Notes: generated by a model not told the origin, from the letters alone. 64,000 nt of DNA from Drechslerella dactyloides (GCA_020064725.1 JAGTWJ010000008.1:2418001-2482000); one strand, 5' to 3'; numbered from the stretch's first letter, positions 12,392 to 24,376 are shown. Numbers and translations are program-made.

Positions 12392-13004
12392 ATGAAGATT
12401 TCAGTTCTCATCGTCTTGGGTTCCGCCGCTTTCTTCAACTCGGCATCTGCTGCTGTGCTTAACGTTCGCAGTTGGAGTGGTCAGCCAGCATGCGGCCTCG
12501 TTGAAGGAGGTGACCCGTCGAGCACCTCACCCAGGAGGGAGGGCGTTCCTTACCTCAGAAGTAAAGGGAATTCTATGTACGTTACGGCCTCGATGGATGC
12601 CATGTGAATGATTGATCTATTGCATCGGAATATAAGCCATGTTCCAGGCCGTAGTCGAAGCTGACATGTCTTGAACTCATTTCATAGCTGCGACGTCCCT
12701 GCACGCACTTGTAAACAAATGACTTGTTCTTGGGACTCTGCGATCGAAGTTTGCAATGATGTCAGTACTGAATTTCCATCCCCTCGTTCTAGCCGATCCA
12801 TTGCAATCTCTGGCTCCAAGTTTTGAATCTAACATATATTGTTCGATATGATTATAGAACAACTATGAAATTCGCCCTACGTGCGGCGAAGTTGCAGATG
12901 GTGCACAAGCCATTGGCGACAAGTGCGGAGACTTTCGTAAGGGCCAGTACTTTGCGAACGAAGGCTGGAATGTCGTTATGCGTGCTAGCCGCAATCACTG
13001 TTAA
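12392..13004 (+). CDS. Small secreted cysteine-rich protein, 3 exons
   Basis: Model 12392-12576, 12688-12760, 12858-13004 gives 134 aa in frame. The N-terminus MKISVLIVLGSAAFFNSASA is a clear signal peptide. The mature part has eight cysteines (residues 34, 63, 70, 75, 84, 95, 109, 134), an even number suited to four disulfides, and ends in Cys. A dibasic SPRRE at about 47-51 could be a Kex2-type site. Splice signals: GTACGT..TAG for intron 1; intron 2 uses the rarer donor GTCAGT. Downstream motifs CNDNNYE and GQYFANEGWNVV resemble, from memory, a broad group of uncharacterised fungal secreted proteins; I cannot verify that. Size, secretion and Cys content fit a candidate effector or extracellular small protein. 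No enzymatic motif is visible and no activity can be assigned. It stands alone between long gene-free spacers. Confidence 0.75.
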
Positions 13005-13791
13005 GCCCTGGATAGCTATTGATGCCAGTGGCCGCATTACGCAATGTGCCACAAAATTGACGCATCAAGACCAGTCCCTGCTGATGCTTGGGTCCTAACC
13101 CCACCGCAGCAAGCAGCTTTTCGAAATGAAGACAACTGGAAGTCATGCCCTTGTTCTTTATTTATTCCCACTATCTGTGTATGGTTTCAGATTGTTTGGC
13201 ATGATCTCCCAGATATAATGAACTTGATGTTATCTAGCAATCATTGAGTTCCTTTAGCTTGAAGATAGGACTCAGCCCTTGCTGTAATCTGTGATCCTTA
13301 TTAGTGATATGCGTTAACGTGATCCGGAAATTTTGTCTGCGTATCTACCTTGTATCATCAACTAATTAAAAGCAAACCGCTACTATATAAGTTATATTCC
13401 GTGCAACATGAGTGGATATAAAAGTTGCTGACGAAACTCCTTGCCGCCAAGCTGAAGGCAATCAGCTTGCCCAAGCCTGCGCGTCTGAATTCAACCATGG
13501 GGAGCTGGATATTGATAATTTAGTGAACTCCGGGCAAATATGAATCTATGCACATTTACATGACTGGATCTATGTGTATTAAATCAACCAGCCAAGGAAT
13601 GCTAGTCTCTAGATATTTGTATTTTGATAGCTGAAAGTTCTACTAAATATTCGTATATTATAGGATGCTTTGAGCGCAACTAGATAGCTACTTAAGTATG
13701 TAGTCTAATCATGGTCGGATCACATGTAACTCCTGCTTCCCTAGCAAATGGTGCGATTCGCACCTATGTACCAACCCAAATGAATATGGCC
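13005..13791. other. Convergent intergenic spacer
   Basis: About 790 bp between the 3' ends of the secreted-protein gene and rhodopsin-like gene B. AT-rich. No coding or RNA feature seen. Confidence 0.5.
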
Positions 13792-15420
13792 CTAAAATCT
13801 TTCATCCTTGCGATCTGAAAGTGGAGATAGGCGTATCGAATGCCTATCCTCTGCGGTCGAAGCCGGAGATAGGATGGCCCTCTTGCTATTAATGCTTGGA
13901 TCCCGTCTGTATTCAGACATTATGGAGAGCGAATCTGCTGCTCTGCCTCCTGCAAGAGCTTCTTCTCCACCGATGTGCGAGGCTCTAGATCTCGACTTCA
14001 TGGGATCCCCTGCCCTCGATCTGATAGAGTGAATGCTGTGTTTTGACACTTTCGTCAGCGTTTTACTCTTCACCCTTAGCCAGACTGAGGAACTGAAGAG
14101 TGGCTTGATGCACGGAGCATTGACGACTAGAACGGCGACGAACTGAAAAGGTAGTATTAGTAGATATGTCGGGATATTCAAGTTGACGATGTTTACGAAC
14201 AGTCTCTCTTGTGCCCCAGCTTAGCACAAAACTCGGATTTTCTATCCCAAATTTCACCCAATTTCCCTTGAATGTTCCGTAAAGCGCATCGAATTTGTAC
14301 ATCAACGAGAACAAATTGTTGAGAATGACGGCGAGAATTAGGAAAAGGCCTCCGCTTAGCAAGACCCCAATTATGAGCTTCTTGGCTAGAGGCAATCTGG
14401 CTCGTATGATAAGTGGCAATGGTATGCACAGAAGCATGATGTCCGTTCTGTTCGGTTCAGAATTTGTGTTAGTAGAAGTCTGCGACGAATTGCGTTGAAG
14501 GGGTTACCTACAAGACATTGATAGGTCCCAGCACGATGAAGTGAGGGATGTTGTTTACACAGTCTAGTCACCCAGCGAGCTCATTAGTCGTGAGGTCAGA
14601 CCTAAGCGCACATGTAGAGCCGGGCCAGTAGCACAGGTGGTTTGACTTACAGTCGGCATTATATGGTGAAGTCCAATTTTTACTCAGTGGTCGACAATTC
14701 AGAAGTATCATTATCAAGAGAGCAATGTAGCTAATCAAGATCATACCCCCTGTAACGTGGACGAACTTCCTTGCTTTCAATCCCGCACTATGCATATGGT
14801 CATGAAAGTGTCAGCAACAACTTCTAAAATTGCCCTTAAGTTCATGCTTGGACGAATTGATTCTCGAAGTTTAACTTCAAAAGTGTATGTAACCAGTTGA
14901 TATTGGCTTGATTGGGCAGTTAAGGAAAAGGTCTCTGCGTGTTGGGGCCAATACTAACGTCAATCTGTAATACAAGAACACCATGCAGCCTTTCAAAGTC
15001 CAGATGAGCGACAAATAAGAAACCCATGATGCGATGTTTGCCTTTCCACCGACTTGCGCCTGCCGCCGTTCGTCATCCGTGAATTCTTTATAATAAGTAT
15101 CGGGTTTGACAATGATGATTAAGCCGTTATCGTGCATTATTTGATGCGTTATTAGCTGCACTGTATAGAACATCTATGTCAGGAACAGAGATGTCAGCGT
15201 ATATTGTAACACTCCATTCCCGATTGAGAATCGATCGAAGCCAACAGGATGGGTCGTTGCTCTTATCGAATGGACTCACCATCGCAAACGGCACCAGGTA
15301 GTCGTCACCGGAGAATCCCTTTACGCCAACTACTTTGATCCTCGCGATAATCCTCAGGCAAAATACTGCCATTCCGACACCGTATTCTGCCCATTGTTCC
15401 GCGATAGCATTGTAGCCCAT
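13792..15420 (-). CDS. Rhodopsin-domain (Pth11-like) membrane protein B, 6 exons
   Basis: Minus-strand model: 15420-15280, 15173-14959, 14787-14651, 14563-14512, 14447-14201, 14142-13792 (380 aa, every phase closes). The joins rebuild family motifs: FSGDDYLVPFAM, WTLKGCMVFLYYRLTAGLKA, INVLTDIMLLCIPLPLI and ETFVAVLVVNAPCIKPLF. Seven hydrophobic helices are followed by a basic Ser/Arg-rich tail of about 100 residues. Introns are GT..AG with donors GTGAGT, GTTAGT, GTAAGT and GTAGGT. The last intron is odd: family consensus requires a weak donor GTTCGT after the ACT codon at 14203-14201. The better-looking donor GTAAAC four bases further in would shift frame and stop at 14063. No CFEM domain. Function unknown; inferred membrane sensor like protein A. 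Confidence 0.82.
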
Positions 15421-16481
15421 ATTTTGAGCACCGAGGACGTGTTGTACTGCGGTCTCCTCGACCCCAGGATCTGATCAGCAATCCCGGCGGGTCGACGCTG
15501 CAGAGTATGACTTGAAATTTGGGCTAATCAGATTATCAAACATGCATCCGATTGAATATAGATCTGTCGGTGGCAATTCGGGAGAACATGAGACGAGATG
15601 ACAGTTGCGGCACTGGTCAAGATAAAAGATCGTTGTTTTGAGAGCTATGGAACCCTAAAGCAAAGACAGACGTAAGTATCCCGGAAAAGGGGGGCGCGAG
15701 CTAATATTTAGCAGATCTTACGTATCATATCATACGCTCCAGTTCGATGAATACATGATCGATCCATGCATGTAATGAGTGAGGCTATTCGGGACATCCC
15801 TGGAAACGACGCTCGGCAGTGTGAACGAGGCCAAAGTTGAAAGACAGGAGCATGGGTAAGTCCTTTAATGGTTCAGAATAAGATGGAAGCATCTGAAATC
15901 ACTTTGCACTCAGATACAAACTGTCAATGTCCCGTATAAGATCCTAGTGTCTTTACAGGGCAACTAGGGCTGGGCACGGTCGCGTCGACAGTCGCAATTC
16001 CTACGGCGAAGGGGTGCTTGAAACCGCGGGGCCGTCCGGCGTCCGCAACTACCATCCTGGGACAAGCAGAAAGAAGCTGGGGAAGGAACCACCAAGCCAA
16101 CTGGTCCGATCTCGCAGCACCCAGCCCTCATAGAGCGATTGTTCACTAGCCGCGTGCTCACCAAATGCTATGGAGCAGGCGGTCTCGCAGCTAAACTCTG
16201 GTATTGTATAGGATACAGCAGGTTGGTTGCTTTTGCATGACATTGTTGTTTCAGGACTTCGGCAAGAAGATTCTCATTTAGGATAATTTGTTCGCCCATC
16301 AAAACTTACCGTCGGGAAGCAAAGTCCAAGGAATGGTTACATGCAGTTTGTAATCCGCGGAGTCTTCTTGGTAGGCTTAAATCTTATTAGAATGGGAATC
16401 GTATTTGACGTGGTTCGATGATACATATATACGTATATACCAAATTAACATTCATATATGATCGGATATCGAGAAGGCTCG

Positions 16482-16497
16482 GTAAGCTTAAGCTTAC
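16482..16497. repeat. Perfect 16-bp palindrome
   Basis: GTAAGCTTAAGCTTAC equals its own reverse complement. It lies in an AT-rich gene-free stretch, and no flanking gene uses it in an obvious way. Confidence 0.8.
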
Positions 16498-16808
16498 AAG
16501 CTGATTCATATTGAATTCAATTCAGGCGGCTAAAAACCCGGAGATGCCGTCGAAAGCAGAAAAAAAGCGCAAACTTGCGCCTGAGTACGCTGTCTTTCCG
16601 AGATCTCCAACCTAATACAAAGAGTCGAGGTTGCTAACCTTAAGTGCCGTACAGGCAGCGGTGGTGTCACTCGTTTGATGGAAGTTCTTGCTCTTGCACC
16701 ATCCAGCGTGGGCCTTTATATTTTGTGTTGCGTACGAGTTTCAGTGGGATGTCAAGCTCGCGCTAGCCTCGTTTGGAATTGGTAACCAGGTCTCGAATCT
16801 TAGTTCTT

Positions 16809-16887
16809 GAGACTACCTGAGTCTAGTCTCGGGCTTGAGTCAGGTAGTCTCGGGGATGCTGTCGAGCCAAGTCAGCATCCCGAGATT
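16809..16887. repeat. Nested inverted repeats, TAGTCTCGGG family
   Basis: First stem: GAGACTACCTGA at 16809-16820 pairs exactly with TCAGGTAGTCTC at 16840-16851. Second stem: CTCGGGGATGCTG at 16849-16861 pairs with CAGCATCCCGAG at 16873-16884, one base bulged. TAGTCTCGGG occurs at both 16824 and 16845. The layout looks like two overlapping or nested foldback elements. No flanking direct repeat was found here. Confidence 0.65.
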
Positions 16888-19800
16888 CCTTGAATCTGTG
16901 TACGCATATATGATTAGCTACGATCTTAAACGATCTTGGGTCCACTGTTGATCGTTGATCGCGTTGATATCACCGTTGGAGTAGGAATTTATAATATTAC
17001 TTGCTACTTATCTATTAGCTACATATTCAATGCAACATCGTGCAGACGTGATTCCGGGGTTGTGTTTCAGTAACTGAGAGTGGCCGTGCGTATGGGTACT
17101 GCCCTCGGCTCAGCATCCACGAGACTATTTAGGGAAAGCTTGGAGGGAGCACGAGTGCGATCTATGTCTATTATAGCCTTGCTATGGGGCCGGCATTGCG
17201 TGAACTGCATGCAGCGAGGTACAGAATATCAAACGCAAAAGTCCAGTGACAGACGGTCTCCGAGCCGAACATTGAACAGATCACAGCGAATCTAATCATG
17301 TTGCTATGTTTTGCGACTGCTAAGTGCAATTGAGAATGCTCAAATTTGACTGGTGCCGCAGTGCAGTACAGGCGAAACTGGATAGCCCTAAAACCCAAAC
17401 CTTTGGTCCTACAGTTGATACATATGTATAAAATTCACTCTCAGAGATCTTGTGATCCAGGGGCCTAGGGTGAGCGTATGGTAGTAATGTTTCATATTCC
17501 AAAGCAGAATAATAATGATACAGGAAACACAGCAATACGCCAGATTTGAGCTGTGGTTGGTCTTGCATTGCGGGCTTGCGCAACGCGGAGCTTCTTAATA
17601 CTAGACTAAGCTGTGGTTACTTCAGAGTGCGAATCAATCTGGATCTATAGGCCTTAGTGCTACCGTACATCGACCTGATTTGGGTTGCACGGATATCGCA
17701 GGTCTCTGCCGGCTTATAGGATCAGCGCTATAGCTATGGCTTTCGACAAATAGGTATTTTTTAGACAGAAATTCATCCTATTGGCTTCGGATTAGCCCGT
17801 ATTCGCCATCTACATAGACAATGCGGGGGGGAAAATACATCTTGGGACCTCGTCTAGAGTGCACAAGATTGGGTGGTCGAGTCTATCCGAGAGGTTGCTA
17901 AATTTGCCATCGCAGTTTGGTTTACGGGACAGGATATTGCCTTGCGGGCCAGAAGCTGGACGTGCTTAGGTACTTGCACATGTGTCCAGCTTGACCCTAT
18001 TTTACGAGGCAAACAGGATAACGGAGTCGCTCTAGAAAAATGAGTGATGGGAGGCTCGAGACGACTGATTAAGATCTCATGATGCTGAGCAAGCTTTGCT
18101 AATAGGACCTGAGGTAACTCACGGCATCGCTCTGCCGTACCGCAGAACAAATTCCCAGCTAGGGGACAAGCTTTGCTTGGATCACTTCCTGCAGGGTCGG
18201 AGGCAGAAATTTGGATCTAAGTCAGGCAAGGCTGCCTGTCTCAGGAGAAATGATGTATCCGATGATACCAAATACGAGCTCCGCAGCTGAAATTATCACG
18301 CTATATGGAGGGGTTCTGGACGGGGTGCGGCTGACCCAGTGCTGCAGTGCCGGTGCCACTATTTGGTTGATGGTAAGTTGCAAATCGACCTATCAACAAG
18401 GAAGGTGCTTGGAATTTCGAGAAGATAAGAGATAGGTTGAAGGCAATTTCGGTCTATATGCAGGCTGGTTGGCCGTCGACGGGTGGGCACCTAGGCAGTT
18501 ACATACTTTACCAGATCAGATCAGATGGATTTAGAGATCGCCCATCATCAGCTTGCAGCTTGCATGATACTTGTGGGTTCCTTGGAACGGTACGAGAGGC
18601 TCTGGAAGCCATGGTGCCCGTGCATTTGACATAAAAGTGACAGCGCATATGCACATGCACACTCAAGTACTTATTCAAGCAGCGATTCAAAATCGCGGCT
18701 GGGTCAGGGGTACCAGGTTAGGATAGGTAGAGTGCTGGTACGCGGTGCGGATTGCTGGCAACTGCAGTATGTCGATGGCATATTCCAGGTGCGATAAGAC
18801 AAGGTCCTGGCTAGTGCATCCTGTGCACCCTCTTTAAGATAACCTTTACCAACCTACTGCAACCGCTGCAATCTATCTATCTATCAAGTCGGAACGCGAA
18901 CGCTCGATATCTACAGCGGCCTTGGATCCGGATGCCGGATGCCGTGTGTTATCGTGTTGCAATTGTTGCGTTCTTGGTGTTGTATCATACGTACCCGCCC
19001 AAGCACAAAACGTATCTCTGTTGAAAACATTTGTTGCGGATACCTCTAATCTGCTTGATCATGATGCGCCTTTGCAGGATATATAATTCACCAGGACCCA
19101 AGAAGATCCCCCCTCACATGAGAAGCCAGAAGTAGACTTCCATGTGCCCCTCTTCCATTCAAGACTCGAGCTCGATCGCATTGCAATCCTGTCCGCGGCA
19201 GGACGCCGGCTAGAAAGTTGGCCCCTTGGCCACCCTTGCATACTCTCGCCCTCGGCAGCTTCCGTATCGGGACTTGAACATACTTTTGAAGGACTCGCCA
19301 CACCGTGCAAATAAAGCCAAAGATGGGTTTCTTGCGTTCAAATGCAAGCTGCTGCCTAGCTAAGAATGGGAGACAACAGGTGCGCATCTCCTAGCTAAAG
19401 ACCGCAGTCAATGGCGATTGAACTACTGCTTCCTGCCGGCTTCCTGCGCCTGCGAATGTGAGCATGAAGTCTCTCCTCGCTTCCCGGCGCGGTTCCTCGG
19501 CTACATGCAACGGCGAGCGAATAAGACTTTGCTTCGCACTCTTGAGCTGGCTGCCTGAGGTTGGCAGGACCCAAGTCGGAGGACATAAGCTCTTGCCCAG
19601 CCAGGCCAAGTGCCAACAGCATCAGGATGCTGGCGATTCCGACTCTGCCGACAGCGACGGCGCCACCAAGTCCACCGACTCTGGCCGCCACCAATCAAGA
19701 AGCTGTCAAAACGTCGCCTCGTTCTGATAGGCCAATGGCGCCGCCATCGAAGCAGAATCCAGCAAATCCGAGTTTTTGTTGCCTTGCTATTGCCAAGTCT

Positions 19801-20777
19801 GGAATGGATTGACGTTATTGCAAATTGCAACAGCGCATGGGCAGATCGCTCGAGAAGAGAAATGTCAAATGCAATACATCCAGAGCTGGACGACAGGTCA
19901 CGCTCACCCCGCCGGCCAGACGGGCCTGCCTTCTCGAGGGAATGTGCCGGGGCGTCGCAGCGACATGGCTTCTTATCGATGGACGACCTCTACCCTCGTA
20001 TCCTGCCGCCCGTGCAGAAGTATAACTTCCCAAGCAAGGCCTCTGGGTAGAGAGACGGAAATTGTGCACGCGAGTACGGTGGCCCAGCTCTCGCGCGCCG
20101 GGATATGAAGGCGAAGACGAGGGAAATGCGGAGTGCTTGTCATGGCTCCAGCAGCGGGGCCGTCGCACAGCTGGAATAGAGGTGATTTTCTCAAATCATA
20201 GTCGTGCCACCTAAGGCGACATGCGGTATCACGAACCTGCGACTGCAACTGCAAATGCAACCGCTGCCGTTATCGACATGAAGGCATCTGACCGATTTCT
20301 TTCACGGCAGTTGCAGGGGAGCCCCCTTATTGCAGTCTCTACTCTTCTCTTGTCAGTATCCCATTTTATCTTCTAGTGGCACTTTGTTTTTCCAGATGAG
20401 ATGCAATTGTATATATCCCTGCATGTCCGAGGAGGCATGTTCCGAAAGCTAAAACACCGCGATAGATGTTTGCTCCGGCGCACCTGTTATCTTGCCTCGG
20501 GCCAACAACTTAATGATTACCATTGATCTCTGGCCCCCGGTAAAACCCAGTCCGAGCTACTCGCTCGAAGTCTGTCACACAAATGGAGGGGGCAATGGGT
20601 GCTCGACGGAGCAGGGCAAATTGCCCAGGATTCAACGCTAGATTGCATCTGGAACCTACAAAAAAGCTCCCCAGAACTCAACTGAGAATCCCTGGTCGCT
20701 ATAGACAGTATCCGCTGCGAGGGCGATAACACATGGTGGTGGTATCTCGCCTTCCGGAAGGAGGTCCATGAAATATG

Positions 20778-20786
20778 TATATAAAT
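20778..20786 (+). promoter_or_regulatory. TATA box of the OPT transporter gene
   Basis: TATATAAAT lies about 180 nt ahead of the ATG at 20961. A C/T-rich leader with TCTTCTATATCTCTTTCC follows it. Confidence 0.55.
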
Positions 20787-20960
20787 CTCTGGAATCCCCT
20801 CACAAGAATTCCAAGGTCTTGTCCTCACCGCTCATCAGATGGAATAATCCTCTCTCTGACCAATTCATCTTCTATATCTCTTTCCACGTCCCTGTGTGGA
20901 AAGCACAGACTCCTCTCGCAAGTCGATCTGAGGAGGGCCGTCACACGGTAAAGCATCAAG

Positions 20961-23351
20961 ATGCTTCGAAACATCAGAAACTCGATTGGGGGTCGGTCGA
21001 CCGACGCCGCGGCGTCTGGTAACGACGCGATCGACCCCCGCAAGTCTGCTGAAGCGCGCGCTTCCCAAGTCTATGCTACCCACCAATACGACCCAAACTT
21101 TCCATCTGAAAAGCTCGACGATTTGGGTACGGCTATTGCCAACCATGATGTCGAGAAGGAACAAGCTATTGTGGAGAGTTCCGAAGAAGACTCTCCTTAT
21201 CTTGAAGTTCGGGCCGCCGTGCGCAACTATGATGAAGACGTTCCATGTAACACCCTCCGCGCCTGGGTCATCGGTATCACTCTCGCCACGATCTTGTCTG
21301 CAGTCAACATGCTGTTCTCTATGCGTGCGCCGTCGATTCTCATCACATCAATTGTCACTCAGCTCCTTGCTTACCCCTTCGGTCTGGCCTGGGATGCCGT
21401 TATGCCCAAGCGAACATTCAAGACATTTGGGCGTGAGTGGTCTTTCGTTCCTGGACCATTCAACATGAAGGAGCATGTCATCGCCGTTGTCATGGCCAAC
21501 GTCTCGTTTGGGGGTGGAGCTGCCTACTCTACCGATATCCTTCTTGCCCAGATCGCTCGTTACAAGTTCGATTACGGCTGGGGCTTCGCCCTGTTGTTGA
21601 CCTTGTCCTCTCAATGCTTGGGATTCGGTCTTGCGGGTGTCTGCCGGCGCTTCTTGGTCTGGCCATCCGCCATGATCTGGCCCTCTAACCTTGTCAATAC
21701 TTCACTTTTCTACGCTCTACACGACCACTCGAGAGCCGATCCGGTGACGACCAATGGCTGGACTATCGCAAGATACAGGTTCTTCTTGTACATGCTCCTG
21801 GGAAGCTTCGTCTGGTATTGGATCCCTGGGTGGCTCTTCCAAGCTCTCAGTGTCTTCGCCTTCCCGACTTTCATTGCCCCCAAGAACGTCATCGTCAACC
21901 AGCTGTTCGGCGGCTGGACTGGTGTCTCTCTCATCCCGATCACTTTTGACTGGACTCAAATCGCCGGTTACATTGGCTCTCCGCTTATTCCACCATGGCA
22001 CGCCATTGGTAATACTGTCTTCGGAACCGTCTTCTTTTACGTCCTTATCTCCATTTGCATCCATTATAGCGGCGCTTGGTACTCGAAATATCTCCCGATC
22101 TCCGATTCTGGGTCCTACGATAACACTGGCAGCCCATACAATGTTTCTCGTATTCTCAATGATGATCACCGTCTTGACGTTGCGAAATATGAAGAATACT
22201 CGCCGCTTTTCCTCTCCACCACGTTCGCTATGTCCTACGGCCTCTCCTTTGCCGGCATTGCCTCAGTTATCGTTCACACTGCTTTGTACCACGGCAAGGA
22301 AATTTATTTCCGCCTGAAAGCTGCCAGAACTCAGGAAGATGACATTCACATGAAATTGATGAAGAAGTACAAGGATTCTCCCGACTGGTGGTACCTTGGA
22401 TTCTTCATCGTCATGTTGGCCATGGGTTTCACCGCTGCCCTCGCCTATAACACCGGCCTAGAGTGGTGGGCATTCCTCATTGCCATTCTCATCGCTGCTG
22501 TCTGGCTTGTCCCCGTCGGCATGATTCAAGCCGTTACCAACATCCAGATTGGGTTGAACGTCATCACCGAGTTTATCATTGGTTATATGACTCCTGGCCG
22601 CCCTATTGCCATGATGATGTTCAAGACTTACGGTTATATCACTATGTCCCAAGCTCTCAATTTCACCCAAGGTTTGAAACTCGGTCACTACATGAAGATT
22701 CCTCCTCGTACTTTGTTCTGGGCACAGGTTACTGCCACAATTTGGACTTCTATCGTTCAGGTTGCTGTGATGTACTGGGCTCTTGGCGCAATCGACGGAA
22801 TCTGCACAAAGGCAGCAGTCAACCACTTTACTTGCCCTAATGCAACCGTCTTTTTCAATGCTTCAATCATCTGGGGTGTTATCGGCCCTGCGAGAATCTT
22901 CTCCCCAGGACAAGTATACTCCGGATTAATGTGGTTCTTCCTTATCGGTGCTGCCACTCCGGTCGTTTTCTACCTCCTCACCCGCAGGTACCCCAACAGC
23001 TTCCTCCGTTACGTCAACTGCCCTGTCATCTTCTCTGGCTCTGGTTTGATCCCTCCTGCCACACCCCTGAACTATCTCACATGGGGTATCGTTGGATTTG
23101 TCTTCAATCACCACCTTCGCAAGAGGTTCTCGGGTTGGTGGTCCAGTTACAACTACCTCACATCCGCTGGTCTGGATGTCGGTCTTGCCTTATGTACTAT
23201 TCTTATTTTCTTCACCCTCTCTTTGACCAACACCGAGGCTCCAAAATGGTGGGGCAACACTGTCGGGCAGGACACCCTGGATGTCCTGCAGTCTGCTGTT
23301 CAGGCCGTTCCTGCGGAAGGAGAATTCTTCGGCCCTCGTGAGTGGCATTGA
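20961..23351 (+). CDS. OPT family oligopeptide transporter (Isp4-like), single exon
   Basis: An uninterrupted 796-aa membrane protein. Family hallmarks are visible: SPYLEVRAAV ahead of the first helix, the GPFNMKEH motif, KIPPRTLFWAQ, and the C-terminal NHHLRKRFSGWWSSYNYL. About 12-16 hydrophobic helices run from residue 105 to the end. OPT proteins are proton-coupled importers of tetra- and pentapeptides, sometimes glutathione or metal-peptide complexes, at the plasma membrane. The polar N-terminus (about 100 residues) is poorly conserved, as usual. The ATG at 20961 is in good context, with a TATA box and pyrimidine-rich leader upstream. Expression of relatives is commonly nitrogen-controlled, but I identified no GATA site cluster by eye. 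Substrate cannot be deduced from sequence. Confidence 0.96.
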   Translation: MLRNIRNSIGGRSTDAAASGNDAIDPRKSAEARASQVYATHQYDPNFPSEKLDDLGTAIANHDVEKEQAIVESSEEDSPYLEVRAAVRNYDEDVPCNTLRAWVIGITLATILSAVNMLFSMRAPSILITSIVTQLLAYPFGLAWDAVMPKRTFKTFGREWSFVPGPFNMKEHVIAVVMANVSFGGGAAYSTDILLAQIARYKFDYGWGFALLLTLSSQCLGFGLAGVCRRFLVWPSAMIWPSNLVNTSLFYALHDHSRADPVTTNGWTIARYRFFLYMLLGSFVWYWIPGWLFQALSVFAFPTFIAPKNVIVNQLFGGWTGVSLIPITFDWTQIAGYIGSPLIPPWHAIGNTVFGTVFFYVLISICIHYSGAWYSKYLPISDSGSYDNTGSPYNVSRILNDDHRLDVAKYEEYSPLFLSTTFAMSYGLSFAGIASVIVHTALYHGKEIYFRLKAARTQEDDIHMKLMKKYKDSPDWWYLGFFIVMLAMGFTAALAYNTGLEWWAFLIAILIAAVWLVPVGMIQAVTNIQIGLNVITEFIIGYMTPGRPIAMMMFKTYGYITMSQALNFTQGLKLGHYMKIPPRTLFWAQVTATIWTSIVQVAVMYWALGAIDGICTKAAVNHFTCPNATVFFNASIIWGVIGPARIFSPGQVYSGLMWFFLIGAATPVVFYLLTRRYPNSFLRYVNCPVIFSGSGLIPPATPLNYLTWGIVGFVFNHHLRKRFSGWWSSYNYLTSAGLDVGLALCTILIFFTLSLTNTEAPKWWGNTVGQDTLDVLQSAVQAVPAEGEFFGPREWH

Positions 23352-24376
23352 GGTGCCCGGAAGGATACATAACTGCATGCTACCGAGTTTCGATTGGCAC
23401 CTGAGTATACTCGGGTCTCTGAGTCGGTTGTAACTGCGAATGAGAGACGTGATGTTTATAATTTCTGCTTGGCTTTCCGCCGCGATATCCCCAATCGTTA
23501 TGTCTAAGGCTCACGAAACTAATGCGCCTCTTTAATTAATGGTGTTCGTTATTTCAATGTCAAATATCTTCTGTTTCTACTGCTCCTTTCCAATAATGAA
23601 ATTTCGAAAGAACGACCCTCGAACATACTACTAGTTGTCCTACATTGTCCGTACCAATATATATTCGTAGTGTGCAATATATTGCCACCTTCGATATTGA
23701 TGCTAGCGTCGAATGTCCACTGATTTTGTCTCGTAAACAAAACTGCGACGGCGACCAGACAACCAAAGATTGATATTTGAGCTAGAGCGCTATGCGTTCT
23801 CGACAACATATATATTACATACGTTAAGACACAAATGGATCGAGACCCCAGCGTAAATATGGGTAGTATTTGTAAGCAATAAGTGTGCCGGCTGTGCCGA
23901 TGTTGACGGCAGAACACCCTCATGCTCGGAGACTTTTTTATTGCCTGAGATATCGATATACGCCCCTGTCGCCATTCATTTTAACATGATTGATCTTCGA
24001 AGCTTAGTGGTCGGCTTTTGATCATATGAGACAAGATACAATAGCCCGGCTGTATATCAAAATTATACTCTAGCTTGTAGATATTGGCATTTATGTATGT
24101 ATGATCCGCATCCTCGGCGTTATATCATGTGTAACGTGACGTCAGAGCGCCATCCCCGGCTTGGATCACGATTGCGCCCACGATTATAATTATGATCATA
24201 ATAATGAATACTGTTAGACGAGTCTGTGCCTGTTTGCTTGAAAAATTCTACAGTAGTCTTATAAATACTTAGGTATACTTTTAACCCGCCTGACATAGCT
24301 TACCTCTCATATGGGCATGCGGATGTTGGAGATTTGCAATTTGATTCCCATCGTTTTATAATAATCAACGATTTGG
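23352..24376. other. Convergent spacer between OPT and SLC35F genes
   Basis: About 1 kb, AT-rich, holding the 3' untranslated regions of two convergent genes. Short minus-strand frames (23549-23923) lack motifs. Nothing else seen. Confidence 0.5.

Larger units (their letters stand above)
15421..20960. other. Gene-poor 5.5 kb region upstream of the OPT gene
   Basis: No convincing gene. It contains an exact 16-bp palindrome (16482), nested inverted repeats of the TAGTCTCGGG type (16809-16887), and a more GC-rich section (about 19.4-20.3 kb) where several frames on both strands stay open at once (for example 19610-20050 plus, 19501-19830 minus). Those frames lack motifs and probably reflect base composition. 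A TATA box near 20778 marks the OPT promoter. Confidence 0.5.
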
